From assembly GCF_030704205.1 (NCBI RefSeq), contig NZ_CP131913.1:1302001-1366000 (forward strand): 64,000 bases of DNA, written 5' to 3'. Origin of the DNA: Halomonas alkalicola. GTDB lineage: Bacteria > Pseudomonadota > Gammaproteobacteria > Pseudomonadales > Halomonadaceae. The position numbers were made by a program, and so were the translations under genes. Within the stretch, counting starts at the first letter, position 1, and each line of letters starts with the position of its first letter. This document shows positions 25,892 through 35,680 of the stretch, piece after piece. A model generated the notes under the pieces. That model was not told where the DNA came from. It worked only from the letters and a program-made list of their open reading frames with translations, and made no database searches.

Positions 25892-26530
25892 GTGCCTCTT
25901 CGTTTGCTTGCCTTCTCGCTTGCTCGTCCTCTTTTGCGGTCTTCCGCCCTGGTCGCCCTGCTGGTTGCGCCCCTGGCTGCCCTTCCGGCGGCGGCAGCGG
26001 CCGCCTGGGAACTGGATCCCGCCCAGTCGCGGGTTGCGGCCACCGTGGTGCAGATCGCCCCGGAAGGCCCCATTCCCCGCCTGCACGAGGTGCGTCGGCT
26101 GAGCGGTACCACCGAGGCGGACGGCACTCTGGTGCTGCCGCTGCGGCTGGCCCAGAGCGACGTGATCGAGCGAATGGGGCCGCTTCCGCCCTGGCTCTCG
26201 GGCTTCACCGAGCGCCCCATGGCCACCCTGACCACCCGCTTCCCCCCGCAGCGCCTGGAGCGCCTGCCCGTGGGCGAATCGCTGGTGGAGGTGCTGATGC
26301 TCTCGGTGCAGTCCGGCAACCGCACCCGCAGCGAGCCCCTGGCGGTGCGCTTCACTCGGGAATCGCCTGCGCGGGTGCGGGTCACCAACGCCGAGCGGGT
26401 GGCGCTGGACGGCCGCGAGCTGATGGCCGACCCGACGCTGCGCTCGGTGCTGCTGCTGCTGCTGCTCGGCTACGAGCAGATCGGCGACGAGGTGCCGGTG
26501 AACCTGGATGCGGTGCTGGTGAGACGCTGA
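25892..26530 (+). CDS. Exported YceI-like protein
   Basis: 212 residues from the GTG at 25892. It has a signal peptide (hydrophobic segment ending ALPAAAAA before AWELDPAQS). The mature part WELDPAQSRVAATVVQIAPEG and following beta-strand pattern (RLSGTTEADGTLVLPLRLAQSDVI) recall YceI-type lipid-binding lipocalin-like proteins. Similarity is modest, so the family call is tentative. An in-frame ATG at 25787 would add 35 residues but lies in the tRNA upstream region. Probably periplasmic; it converges with the serine hydrolase gene 4 bases away. Confidence 0.65.
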   Translation: MPLRLLAFSLARPLLRSSALVALLVAPLAALPAAAAAAWELDPAQSRVAATVVQIAPEGPIPRLHEVRRLSGTTEADGTLVLPLRLAQSDVIERMGPLPPWLSGFTERPMATLTTRFPPQRLERLPVGESLVEVLMLSVQSGNRTRSEPLAVRFTRESPARVRVTNAERVALDGRELMADPTLRSVLLLLLLGYEQIGDEVPVNLDAVLVRR

Positions 26531-26534
26531 TTCG

Positions 26535-27902
26535 CTACTCCGCCCTTGGGTCACGCCCCATCAGGTACTCGGCCAGCGCCTGATAGGCGGGCAGCGAGGT
26601 CGCGTCATTGGCCGCGTTTCCCGCCACCGGGTGGGAGGCGAAACGCACGATGACCATGCGGGCGGTGGGGTCGATGTAGATCGTCTGGCCATGCACGCCC
26701 CGGGCGGCGAAGGCGCCATGCTCGTTGTGCAGCACCCACCACATGCCACGGTAGCTGCCGCCGGGCAGGTTCGCGTAGCCGGCCCGGGCGAAGGCGTCGC
26801 GGTCGCCGCCCTGGCGGATGCGCTCGACCGCTGCCTCGGGGAAGAGCCGCTTACCATCGAGCTCGCCGCCATCCAGCACCAGCTGGCCTAGTCGCGCCAG
26901 GTCGCGCAGGCCGGCGCTCAGCCCTCCGCCGGCGAAGGGCGTACCGATGGCGTCCACGGTGAAGTAGGCATCCTGCTCGGCGCCCATGGGCTGCCAGAAG
27001 CGCTCGCTGACCAGGTCCGCCACCGAGCGGCCGGCGGTGCGGGCGATGATCCACCCCAGGGCATCGGAGTTCACGGTACGGTAGCCGAAGGCCTCGCCGT
27101 GGGTGCCGTCGGGCTGCACCGTGGCCAGGAACTCGTAGTAGCTGCGCGGCCCTTCGTAGTCGTCGGGCTTGGGCAACGGGCTTGCCGCCGCATTGTAGGT
27201 CCAGATCTCCGCCTCCGGGTCGGCGTAGTCCTCGCTGAAGTCGAGCCCGGTGGTCATCTCCATGACCTGCTGCACGGTCGCGTTGCCGAAGGCGCTCTCC
27301 TCAAGCTCCGGCAGGATCTCCGCCACCAGGGCCGTCTCGTCCAGCGCCCCCTCGGCCATCAGGATCTCGGCCAGGAGCCCCGTCACCGACTTGGTCACCG
27401 ACATGGCGCCGTGCACGCCGGCCTCGTCCAGACAGCCCGCGTAACGCTCGTGGACCACCCGCCCCTCGTGCAACACCAGAAGGCCGTCGGTGTAGTTGGC
27501 GTCGAAGGCCGCCTCCCAGGTCATCGGCTCGCCGCCCCCCAGCGGGGTGAAGGTGACCGCATCGATGTTCGGATCCAGGGCATAGGGCAAGGCTCGCGGC
27601 GCCTCGAGGCCGCGACTCACCCGCCGTGTCGGCAGCAGCTCGCGAAAATGACACACCGTCCAGCGCAGCTTGGGAAAGCTGAAGTAGTCGCTGTCGGGCT
27701 GGCCGATGATCTTCTCGGAAGGCGGCGGGAAGCCCTGCATCCAGCCGAGCGCCACCGGATCGGACTCCGCCGCCGTGAGCAGCGGTGCGGCCGCCGCCGG
27801 CAGCGCCATGCCCGCCATCGCAAGGGCGGCGACCAGCGCCCGGCGCCCTAGCCGCGCAGGCCGCTGACGCCCCGATATTCCAGACCCCGCGTTCGCTGAC
27901 AT
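26535..27902 (-). CDS. Exported serine hydrolase, beta-lactamase class C family
   Basis: 455 residues from the ATG at 27902, behind AGGAGCGAGTGTC. The signal peptide is about residues 1-38 (RRALVAALAMAGMALPAAAA). The catalytic serine and lysine lie in the SxxK motif SVTK (MSVTKSVTG). Tyr in FGYRTVNSDALGW is the likely second motif, and HGQTIYID replaces the usual KTG. It belongs to the large 6-aminohexanoate-dimer-hydrolase/EstB-like group; its substrate is unknown and beta-lactamase activity should not be assumed. Located in the periplasm. Confidence 0.88.
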   Translation of the reverse strand: MSANAGSGISGRQRPARLGRRALVAALAMAGMALPAAAAPLLTAAESDPVALGWMQGFPPPSEKIIGQPDSDYFSFPKLRWTVCHFRELLPTRRVSRGLEAPRALPYALDPNIDAVTFTPLGGGEPMTWEAAFDANYTDGLLVLHEGRVVHERYAGCLDEAGVHGAMSVTKSVTGLLAEILMAEGALDETALVAEILPELEESAFGNATVQQVMEMTTGLDFSEDYADPEAEIWTYNAAASPLPKPDDYEGPRSYYEFLATVQPDGTHGEAFGYRTVNSDALGWIIARTAGRSVADLVSERFWQPMGAEQDAYFTVDAIGTPFAGGGLSAGLRDLARLGQLVLDGGELDGKRLFPEAAVERIRQGGDRDAFARAGYANLPGGSYRGMWWVLHNEHGAFAARGVHGQTIYIDPTARMVIVRFASHPVAGNAANDATSLPAYQALAEYLMGRDPRAE

Positions 27903-28000
27903 GACACTCGCTCCTGTCTCGAGGTGATGGAGCGAGTCTTGTCCAGAACGAGGCCGCGGGCAACGCCGCCGCGATGAAGCGAATCGCCCCCGGCAGCACC

Positions 28001-29821
28001 TCAGCCGAGCGGCTCGCCTTCCATCAGCGCCCCGGTTTGCACCCGCCATTGGGCGGCGTAGCGGCCATCGGCCTCGAGCAACTGCGCATGGGTGCCGCGC
28101 TCCACCACCCGGCCACCCTCGATCACCACGATCTCGTCGGCGTGGACGATGGTGGAGAGGCGGTGGGCGATCATGATCACGGTGCGGCCGTGGGCGATCT
28201 TGCGCAGGGAGCGCTGGATGGCGGCCTCGGTCTCGTTGTCCACGGCGCTGGTGGCCTCGTCCAGCACCAGGATGGGCGGGTCCTTGAGCAGCGCCCGGGC
28301 AAGCGACAGCCGCTGGCGCTGGCCGCCGGAGAGGCGAATGCCCCGCTCCCCCACCGAGGTGTCGAGCCCCTGGGGCAACGCCTGGATGAACTCCCACGCC
28401 TCGGCGGTGCGTGCCGCCTCGATGATGGCCTCCTCCGAGGCGTCCGGCTTGCCGTAGGCGATATTGTCGCGAATCGAGCCCTCGAACAGGTAGACGTCCT
28501 GGCTCACCAGGCCGACGGCGCCACGCAGCGAGGCGAGGCTTACCTGATCGATTGGCTGGCCGTCGATCAGCACCCGCCCGGCGCTGGGGTCGTAGAAGCG
28601 CAGCAGCAGCTTGATCAGGGTCGACTTGCCGGAGCCGGTGGCCCCCACCAGGGCCAGCGTATGGCCGGCGGGCACCTGCAGGCTGATGTTCTCCACACCG
28701 ACCTCGCTTGCCGCATAGCGAAAGCTCACCCCCTCGAAGCTCACCTCGCCGCGCAGGGGCTCGGCCAGGGGGGCGTCATGGTTGTCACGCACGGTGATCG
28801 GCACCGCCAGCAGGTCGAGGATGCGCCGGGTGCTGGCCATGGCCCGCTCGAACAGGTCGATCACCTCGGCCAGGCCCGTCAGCGGCCAGAGCAGGCGCTG
28901 GGTGAGGAACACCAGCACCCCGTAGGCGCCCACGTTGAGGTCACCGCGCAGGGCGAGCATGCCACCCACGGTGAAGGTGGCCAGGAAACCGGCGAGGATC
29001 GCCATGCGGATCACCGGGATGAAGGCGGAGCTGACGCGGATCGCCCGGCGGTTGGCCTCCACGTAGGCCTCGCTCACCTCGCGCAGCCGCGCCGCCTCCC
29101 GGGCCTCGCTGGTGAAGCTCTTGATGGTAGCGATGCCGGCCAGGTTGTTGGAGAGCCGGCTGGCGAGATCCCCCACCTTCTCGCGCACGTCGGCGTAGAG
29201 CGGGCCGGCCTTGCGCTGGAAGAAGAAGGCGCCCCAGATGATCAGTGGGATGGGAGTGAAGGCGAGCAGCGCGATCAGCGGCGAGATCACGAAGAAGACC
29301 GCGCCCACCGCCACCACGGTGACGCCCACCTGGATCAGCGAGTTGGCGCCGCCGTCCAGGAAGCGTTCCAGCTGGTTGACGTCGTCGTTCATGGTGGCCA
29401 CCAGCTGCCCCGAGCTCTTCGACTCGAAGTAGGCCATGTCAAGGCGCTGGGCGTGCTCGTAGGTGTCCAGGCGCATGTCGGCCTGGAGCCGCTGGGCCAG
29501 GTTGCGCCACAGAATCTTGTAGAGGTATTCGAAGATCGATTCGCCGGCCCAGATGAAGAAGGTCAGGATCGCCAGCACGAAGATCTGCTCCTGGGGCGTG
29601 GTGAAGCCCAGCCGCGCCACGAAGCTGCGCTCCTGGTTGACCACCACGTCGATGGCCACGCCGATCAGGATCTCCGGGGCGATATCGAAGATCTTGTTGA
29701 TGATCGAGCAGCTGGTGGCGGCGATGATGCGCCGCCGATAGCCCCGGGCGTAGCGCAGCAGGCGCACCAGCGCCTGGAAGCTGTTGGGTGAGGCACTGGC
29801 GGATAAGGCGGAGATGGTCAT
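28001..29821 (-). CDS. ABC exporter, fused membrane and ATPase domains
   Basis: 606 residues with six membrane helices (about 25-315) and a nucleotide-binding domain (about 345-600). The ATPase has Walker A GATGSGKST, signature LSGGQRQRLSLARALL, Walker B ILVLDEATSA and the H-loop IAHRLST. It is a homodimeric MsbA-like or multidrug-like exporter; the cargo is not determinable. It stands alone, with no membrane fusion partner nearby. The start ATG is at 29821 with a GAGGCGTC-like ribosome region (weak). Confidence 0.92.
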   Translation of the reverse strand: MTISALSASASPNSFQALVRLLRYARGYRRRIIAATSCSIINKIFDIAPEILIGVAIDVVVNQERSFVARLGFTTPQEQIFVLAILTFFIWAGESIFEYLYKILWRNLAQRLQADMRLDTYEHAQRLDMAYFESKSSGQLVATMNDDVNQLERFLDGGANSLIQVGVTVVAVGAVFFVISPLIALLAFTPIPLIIWGAFFFQRKAGPLYADVREKVGDLASRLSNNLAGIATIKSFTSEAREAARLREVSEAYVEANRRAIRVSSAFIPVIRMAILAGFLATFTVGGMLALRGDLNVGAYGVLVFLTQRLLWPLTGLAEVIDLFERAMASTRRILDLLAVPITVRDNHDAPLAEPLRGEVSFEGVSFRYAASEVGVENISLQVPAGHTLALVGATGSGKSTLIKLLLRFYDPSAGRVLIDGQPIDQVSLASLRGAVGLVSQDVYLFEGSIRDNIAYGKPDASEEAIIEAARTAEAWEFIQALPQGLDTSVGERGIRLSGGQRQRLSLARALLKDPPILVLDEATSAVDNETEAAIQRSLRKIAHGRTVIMIAHRLSTIVHADEIVVIEGGRVVERGTHAQLLEADGRYAAQWRVQTGALMEGEPLG

Positions 29822-29945
29822 GAGGCGTCCTTGTGCTTAGCCAGCGAAGCATAGCCGAGGGCGCCCGCCCCCGGCCAATGCCCTGGCAGCCTGGTCCAAC
29901 GGTGCGTTTCGTTCTCGGCAACGCGCTGTTCCACCACCGTCGCTG

Positions 29946-29999
29946 TTCGACAGGGAACTTCCGGGCCTAGAATCCTCCTCGCAACTGAGAATCAAACTC
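29946..29999 (+). promoter_or_regulatory. Promoter and Fur-like box for the siderophore receptor
   Basis: TTCGAC (29946-29951), a 16-base spacer and TAGAAT (29968-29973). A 19-base Fur-like box at 29981-29999 (GCAACTGAGAATCAAACTC) matches 12 of 19 positions of the Fur consensus and lies over the transcription start region, 15 bases ahead of the ATG. Confidence 0.6.
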
Positions 30000-30014
30000 A
30001 TTCAAGAGGACGTC

Positions 30015-32246
30015 ATGCTTCGCTCACTCCCGCCTCGCCTTGCCCAGCCCTTCCCCTCCAAGGCACTGGCTAGCGCCATCGCCCTGGCCGCCGCTGCCGC
30101 CCTACCCGCCCAGGCCCAGGCCGAGGAGAGCGCTCGCCTGGAGAACATCGTGGTCACCGCCGCCGGCTTCGAGCAGGCGCTGCGCGATGCGCCGGCCAGC
30201 ATCTCGGTGGTCACCCGGGAGGAGCTTGAGCGCAAGCGCTTCTCCAATATCGGCGAGGCGATCGCCGACGTGCCCGGGGTCGACGTGCGCTCCGGCACCG
30301 GCAAGACCGGCGGGCTCAACGTCAGCATTCGCGGCATGCCGGCGTCCTATACCCTGATCCTGATCGACGGCCGGCGCCAGAACGCCTCCGGCGACGTGAC
30401 CCCCAACGGCTTCGGCGAGACCGGCACCAGCTTTATTCCGCCGCTCTCCGCCATCGAGCGCATCGAGGTGATCCGCGGGCCCATGTCGACCCTCTACGGC
30501 TCCGACGCCATGGGCGGGGTGATCAATATCATCACCCGCCGGGTGGCCAGTGAGTGGAGCGGCTCTGTCGCCGTGGACACCACCTTCCAGCAGGACCGCG
30601 ACGCGGGGAACTCCCAGACTCTCAACCTCTATGCCGCAGGCCCCCTGGTGGAGGAGCGCCTCGGGCTGCAGCTGCGCGGCCGCCTTTATGACCGCGACGC
30701 CTCCGAGCGCCTCATCGAAGGCCCTGCCGACAGCACCCCAGGCCGCGACCCTCGTCCCAGCGAGGCGCGCATCTACTCCATCGGCGGCCGTCTCAACGCC
30801 ACCCCGGACGAGACGAACGAGCTGTGGCTGGACCGGGAGCGCTCCCGGCAGGTCTACGACAACGCGGACGGCAGGCTGGGCAACCTGGACACCCCGGAGC
30901 GAGTCTTCGGCTACGAGGATGAGCTGCGCTTCAACCGCGACCAGGTGGCTATCGGCCACACCGCACGGCTGCCGGCGGGCACCCTGGAGAGCAGCCTGAC
31001 CCACAGCACCACCGAGACCCTGGGCCGCACCCTACCGGCGGGCAGCGCGCCCGACTTCGGCTACGAAGCCGAGGGCGGCGAGCCACGCCTGCTGGAGAAC
31101 CGCGATATCACCCTCGATACGAAATTCGTGATGCCGCTGGGCGACCATATGCTGACCCTGGGCGGCCAGGCCATCGATTCCCGGCTGGAGGATGGCGCCG
31201 CGGGCAACCAGGTCTTCCGCCAGGACAGCTGGGCGCTGTTTGCCGAGAACGAGTGGTGGCTTGCCGAGGACCTGGCCCTGACCCTGGGCGGGCGCTACGA
31301 GAACCACGACGCCTTCGGCGGCCACTTCAGCCCCCGCGGCTATCTGGTGTGGAGCGCAAGCGACGACTGGACCCTCAAGGGCGGCGTCAGCCGCGGCTAC
31401 AAGACGCCGACTCTCAACCAGCTTCACGACGGCGTGACCGGCTTCACCGCTCAGGGCCAGACCGTGACCATCGGCTCGCCGGATCTCAAGCCGGAGAAGA
31501 GTACCAACTATGAGCTGGGCGCCAGCTATGACAGCGGCGAGGGGCTCACGGCGAGCGCCACCGCCTTCCATACCCGCTTCACCGACCGCATCGCCGACGC
31601 CGCGGACATCCCCAACTGTCAATATGAGGTGAATGGCACCACCCCCAACGCCGACCTGGCCAACTGCTTGAGCGTGGGCAACTTCACCGCCCAAGAGAGC
31701 TTCGGCCAGTTGGTCAATATCGACCGCGCCGAGACCCAGGGCATCGAGCTCAGCGCCCGGATGGAACTGACTCCCTCCTGGTACCTGAGCGGCGGCTATA
31801 CCTTCACGGAGACCGAGATCACCTCCGGCGAGAACGAGGGACTGCAGCTGACCAATGCGCCCAAGCACAAGCTGACCGCCGGGGTCACCTGGCAGATCAG
31901 CGACCGTTGGAGCACAAGCCTGGACGGCGAGTATTACTCATCCCGGGAGCGTTTCTCCGGCGGCCTGCCGGACTCGGGCCAGAACCTCGCGCTCCTCGAG
32001 CAGGTGGGCAACAAGCTGGACGGCTACGAGCTCTTCCATCTGCGCAGCTCCTACCAGCTGGCACAGAACGTGCGCCTGACCGGCACCGTCTACAACCTCC
32101 TCGACAAGGACTTCGGCCGCGCCGACAGCTACGAGTGGCAGGGTGACACCTACCAGGCCTACCGCTTCACCCAGACCGGACGCTCCACCGACGGCGTGGC
32201 CCTGGACGGCCGCAGCTTCTGGCTCTCCGCCAGCTACGACTTCTAG
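30015..32246 (+). CDS. TonB-dependent catecholate siderophore receptor (IrgA/BfeA-like)
   Basis: 743 residues. The signal peptide ends ALPAQAQA, and the TonB-box-like start ENIVVTA is followed by the plug domain (LIDGRRQN, ERIEVIRGPMSTLYGSDAMG). A 22-strand barrel ends in an aromatic Phe (SASYDF). The plug and barrel resemble enterobactin-type receptors. A Fur-like box is upstream, so expression in iron starvation is expected. The LysR gene following on the same strand recalls irgB beside irgA in Vibrio, though there the genes are divergent. Confidence 0.9.
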   Translation: MLRSLPPRLAQPFPSKALASAIALAAAAALPAQAQAEESARLENIVVTAAGFEQALRDAPASISVVTREELERKRFSNIGEAIADVPGVDVRSGTGKTGGLNVSIRGMPASYTLILIDGRRQNASGDVTPNGFGETGTSFIPPLSAIERIEVIRGPMSTLYGSDAMGGVINIITRRVASEWSGSVAVDTTFQQDRDAGNSQTLNLYAAGPLVEERLGLQLRGRLYDRDASERLIEGPADSTPGRDPRPSEARIYSIGGRLNATPDETNELWLDRERSRQVYDNADGRLGNLDTPERVFGYEDELRFNRDQVAIGHTARLPAGTLESSLTHSTTETLGRTLPAGSAPDFGYEAEGGEPRLLENRDITLDTKFVMPLGDHMLTLGGQAIDSRLEDGAAGNQVFRQDSWALFAENEWWLAEDLALTLGGRYENHDAFGGHFSPRGYLVWSASDDWTLKGGVSRGYKTPTLNQLHDGVTGFTAQGQTVTIGSPDLKPEKSTNYELGASYDSGEGLTASATAFHTRFTDRIADAADIPNCQYEVNGTTPNADLANCLSVGNFTAQESFGQLVNIDRAETQGIELSARMELTPSWYLSGGYTFTETEITSGENEGLQLTNAPKHKLTAGVTWQISDRWSTSLDGEYYSSRERFSGGLPDSGQNLALLEQVGNKLDGYELFHLRSSYQLAQNVRLTGTVYNLLDKDFGRADSYEWQGDTYQAYRFTQTGRSTDGVALDGRSFWLSASYDF

Positions 32247-32304
32247 GCCGCCTGGCGCCCGGCAGCGCTGTCGCCCGACGGCACTGTTTCGATCCTGATC
32301 TTCG

Positions 32305-32321
32305 CCCCGGCACCGCCGGGG
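32305..32321 (+). terminator. Stem-loop after the receptor gene
   Basis: CCCCGGC-ACC-GCCGGGG followed by CTTTC, starting 59 bases after the receptor stop. The stem is strong but the T-run is short. Confidence 0.6.
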
Positions 32322-32363
32322 CTTTCACATGCCCATGGCGACCCATGAGACACAGACTCAATT

Positions 32364-32382
32364 GTTAATGATTTTCATCCGC
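32364..32382 (+). promoter_or_regulatory. Fur-like box upstream of the LysR gene
   Basis: GTTAATGATTTTCATCCGC matches 13 of 19 Fur consensus positions, with AATGAT and TCAT in register. It lies 53 bases ahead of the LysR start, suggesting the regulator is itself iron controlled. Confidence 0.55.
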
Positions 32383-32435
32383 ATGGTTAGCTGGCATACT
32401 GCGCTGGTCAAGGACACCTGCCATGAGTCGCTTCC

Positions 32436-33350
32436 ATGCACGACTTCGATGAACTGATCGCCTTCGCCTCCATCATGGCCTCCGGCAGCCTGACCCGCAG
32501 CGCTCGTGAGCTGGGGCTCGCCAAGTCGACCCTGAGCCGGCGCGTCAGCCAGCTGGAGAGCCGCCTGGGCCAGCCGCTGCTGCGCCGCCAGGCCAACCGG
32601 CTGATCCCCACCGAGGCCGGCCTGCTGTTCCATGACCACTGCCGCGAGATGCTCGCCCTGGCCGAGCGCAGCCGAACGGCCCTGGACGAGCTGCGCCAGG
32701 AGGTCAGCGGCGAGCTCTGCGTGACGGTGCACTGCGCCCTGGCCCGCTGCTGGCTGGCGCCGACCCTGGACGCCTTCCTCGCCCGCCATCCCGGCATCGC
32801 GCTGACCCTGCAGACGGGCGATGCGCCCTGCACCGGCCCGGAGAGCCAGGGCGTGCACGTCTGGCTGGGCGAGGTGCCGGAATCGGGGCTGCGTCAGGAG
32901 CCGCTGGGCGCACTGACCCGCGGCCTGCATGCCCACCCCGACTACCTGGCCCGCCATGGCGCACCCGAACATCCCCGCGAGCTGGCCGGCCATGCCTGGA
33001 TCGACCTGCTGGGCACCAGCCGTGAGGGCCTGACCCTGCACCACCCCGACCAGGCACCCTTTCACTTCCTACCGCCCGTCTCGCGGCTGAGGGTCGACCT
33101 GCCGGTGCTGCATATGGACGCCATCAGTCGCGGCCAGGGCATCGGCCTGCTACCCCACTGGATGGTCGAGCGCCACGCGCATCACCACCCGGGCCAGCTC
33201 GTGGCCTGCCTGCCGGCGTGGCAGCCCGCCCCGCTGCCGATCACCCTGCTCTATCCCTTTGGCCACCAGCCACGCCGGGTGACCGCCCTGCTCGACTGCC
33301 TGCGCCAGGCGGTGCCCAGCGCCTGGCAGCCCCCCGCCAGGGCGGCCTGA
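32436..33350 (+). CDS. LysR-family regulator next to the siderophore receptor
   Basis: 304 residues. An N-terminal winged helix-turn-helix (about 1-65, GSLTRSARELGLAKSTLSRRVSQLE) is followed by a LysR substrate-binding domain of two lobes (about 90-295). It is closest in style to LysR proteins of the short, single-gene group; the effector is unknown. Its position and the Fur-like box upstream suggest control of the receptor at 30015, as IrgB does for irgA (inference). An ATG 14 bases upstream is out of frame. Confidence 0.88.
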   Translation: MHDFDELIAFASIMASGSLTRSARELGLAKSTLSRRVSQLESRLGQPLLRRQANRLIPTEAGLLFHDHCREMLALAERSRTALDELRQEVSGELCVTVHCALARCWLAPTLDAFLARHPGIALTLQTGDAPCTGPESQGVHVWLGEVPESGLRQEPLGALTRGLHAHPDYLARHGAPEHPRELAGHAWIDLLGTSREGLTLHHPDQAPFHFLPPVSRLRVDLPVLHMDAISRGQGIGLLPHWMVERHAHHHPGQLVACLPAWQPAPLPITLLYPFGHQPRRVTALLDCLRQAVPSAWQPPARAA

Positions 33351-33434
33351 GCCCTCGAGAGAGAGGCGCCGGCGCTTGCCAGCCCACCCGGCGATTCAGG
33401 ACAATGGGCCGCCCCGCCCCACGAGGACCTCTCG

Positions 33435-34310
33435 ATGATCGCCGAACTCTTCGCCGTGATGGCCCCGGTGCTGGCCGGCGCCGGCCTGGGCTACACCTGG
33501 ATTCGCCTGGGCCAGCCCTACCCGGTGGAGTTCGTCACCCGCCTGGTCTTCAATATCGGCACCCCGGCGCTGATCATCGCTTCGCTTGCCAATGCCCAGA
33601 TCGACGCCGGCAGCGTCGGGCGCACCATGCTGGCCACCGCCCTGGTGATGATCGCCATGGCCGCCGCGACCCCGCTGATGGCGCGGCTGCTCCGGCGAGA
33701 CTGGCGGGTGGTGCTCCCCCCCATGATGTACCCCAACACCGGCAACATGGGCCTGCCGGTGGTGCTCTACGCCTTCGGCAGCGCCGGCTTCGCCTTCGGC
33801 ATCACGGTGATGGTCACGGTGTCGCTGTTCCAGTTCACCGTGGGCTCGGTCATGGCGAGCCAGGGCAACGCGCTGAAGACCCTGGCGCGCACCCCCACCG
33901 TCTACGCCATCGTGATCTCGCTGGCGCTGCTGCTCACCGACACCTCGCTGCCGCGCTGGCTCGACAACAGCGTCGACCTGATCTCCGGCTTCACCGTGCC
34001 GCTGATGCTGATCACCCTGGGGGTCTCCCTGGCCAGCATCCAGGTCAGGAGCCTCAAGTCCGGGGTCGGCTTCAGCCTGGTGCGCATCCCGGTGGCGGCG
34101 GGGCTGGCCTGGGGCATCGGCGCCCTGCTGGGGCTGCCCCCGCTGGCCCAGAGCATCCTGGTGCTGCAGATGAGCATGCCGGTGGCGGTCTTCAACTACC
34201 TGTTCGCCCAGAAGGCCGGCCGCGAACCCGCCTACGTGGCCAGCCTGGTGTTCTGTTCAACCCTGCTGGCGCTCTTCTATCTGCCCCTGCTGCTGGCCTG
34301 GCTGATGTAG
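33435..34310 (+). CDS. AEC-family transporter (auxin-efflux-carrier fold)
   Basis: 291 residues with ten predicted helices in two five-helix halves. The conserved segments FNIGTPALIIASLA and MYPNTGNMGLPVVLYAFG belong to the AEC family, with helix-breaking Asn/Pro near the centre. Bacterial members such as MdcF or MleP carry malonate or malate; the substrate here is unknown. It is preceded by a GAGGACCTCTCG ribosome region, and no enzyme neighbour hints at a substrate. Confidence 0.87.
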   Translation: MIAELFAVMAPVLAGAGLGYTWIRLGQPYPVEFVTRLVFNIGTPALIIASLANAQIDAGSVGRTMLATALVMIAMAAATPLMARLLRRDWRVVLPPMMYPNTGNMGLPVVLYAFGSAGFAFGITVMVTVSLFQFTVGSVMASQGNALKTLARTPTVYAIVISLALLLTDTSLPRWLDNSVDLISGFTVPLMLITLGVSLASIQVRSLKSGVGFSLVRIPVAAGLAWGIGALLGLPPLAQSILVLQMSMPVAVFNYLFAQKAGREPAYVASLVFCSTLLALFYLPLLLAWLM

Positions 34311-34428
34311 CGCCATCGAGCGGGCCGGCGTCGCCAGATGGCGACAGGGAACGCGCCCGCCGCCGAAAAGTCCCTATGCTGGTAGATGCCTCATCATTCG
34401 ATGAACGAGCCAACGAGGGGAGAACACG

Positions 34429-35592
34429 ATGCCTGCACCACTTCGCAGACTGCCTGCCGCCCTGCTGCTGGGGGGGCTGGCCGTCGGCGGCCAGGCGCTG
34501 GCCGCCGAGACCCTGCCCGAGACAGTCGTCGAGCGGATCGAGACCGAGCACCATGACCTGCGCCTGGAGCGCGTGGCCACCGGGTTCGAACACCCCTGGG
34601 CCGTGGCCCAGCTGCCCGATGGCAGCTTCCTGGTCAGCGAACGCCCCGGCCGCCTGGCCCACGTCAGCGAGTCGGGCGAGATCTCCCACCTGGAAGGCGT
34701 GCCCGAGGTCAACGCCCGCGGCCAGGGCGGCCTGCTCGACGTGGTGCTGCATCCCGACTATGGCACGGGCGACGGCGAGCACGACTGGGTCTACTTCACC
34801 TGGAGCCAGGCCGGCAGCGACGGCACCGCCACCACCCTCTCCCGGGCGCGCCTGGGCGACGGCGCCCTGACCGATGTCGAGGAGCTCTTCGTCCAGGACC
34901 GCTTCTCCGGCCCCGGCCGCCACTACGGCTCGCGCCTGGCCTGGCTGCCCGACGGCACCCTGCTGATGAGCATCGGCGACCGCGGCAGCCAGCCGCCCCG
35001 GGCCCAGGACAAGGGCGACCATGCCGGCAGCGTGCTGCGCCTCACCGAGACCGGCGGCGTGCCGGACGACAACCCCTTCCTGGATGACGGCGACGCCCTG
35101 GAGGCGCTCTTCAGCATCGGCAACCGCAATATCCAGGGCATGACCGTCACCGCCGACGGCCGCGTCTGGGCCACCGAGCACGGCCCGCTGGGCGGCGACG
35201 AGCTCAACCTGATCGAGGGCGGCGAGAACTACGGCTGGCCCGAGGTGAGCCTGGGCGTGGACTACTCCACCCGGCAGCCCATCGGTGCGGACTCCCTGCC
35301 CGGGATGCGCGATCCGGTGCACGTCTTCGACGGCACCCAAGCCCCCTCGGGGCTCGCTGAGGTAACGAGCGAGCACTTTCCCGAATGGCAGGGCAACCTG
35401 CTGGCCGGCGGCCTGCGCAGCGAGTTGCTCAAGCGCCTGGTGCTGGAGGGCGACGGCATGGCCGAGAGCGAGGTGATCCTCGACGGCGAGATCGGCCGCA
35501 TCCGCGACGTCCGCCAGGGCCGCGACGGCGCCCTCTACCTGCTCGACGACGACGCCCGCGGCAGCCTCTACCGGCTGGTGCCGGCGGACTGA
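34429..35592 (+). CDS. PQQ-dependent soluble aldose sugar dehydrogenase (YliI/Asd-like)
   Basis: 387 residues with a signal peptide (about 1-25, ending GGQALAAE). The six-bladed beta-propeller has RVATGFEHPWAVAQLPDGS, RHYGSRLAWLPDGTLLMSIGDRG and ATEHGPLGGDELNLI, matching the YliI/soluble glucose dehydrogenase family. These periplasmic enzymes oxidise aldoses with PQQ and calcium. No pqq synthesis genes are in the window. The start ATG follows GGGGAGAACACG. It is followed 88 bases later by the sensor kinase gene. Confidence 0.9.
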   Translation: MPAPLRRLPAALLLGGLAVGGQALAAETLPETVVERIETEHHDLRLERVATGFEHPWAVAQLPDGSFLVSERPGRLAHVSESGEISHLEGVPEVNARGQGGLLDVVLHPDYGTGDGEHDWVYFTWSQAGSDGTATTLSRARLGDGALTDVEELFVQDRFSGPGRHYGSRLAWLPDGTLLMSIGDRGSQPPRAQDKGDHAGSVLRLTETGGVPDDNPFLDDGDALEALFSIGNRNIQGMTVTADGRVWATEHGPLGGDELNLIEGGENYGWPEVSLGVDYSTRQPIGADSLPGMRDPVHVFDGTQAPSGLAEVTSEHFPEWQGNLLAGGLRSELLKRLVLEGDGMAESEVILDGEIGRIRDVRQGRDGALYLLDDDARGSLYRLVPAD

Positions 35593-35680
35593 CATCGCAC
35601 CGGGCATCGGCCCGGCACTTCCATCACCGGCCCCGCTGCTGCCGCGGCGGGGCCGGCCTGCGCCAGCCACGGGACCCAGC

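Noticed and set aside
27903..28397. Longer version of the serine hydrolase gene
   Set aside because: The extension would overlap the ABC exporter gene and is not family sequence; the signal peptide and ribosome site mark the ATG at 27902.
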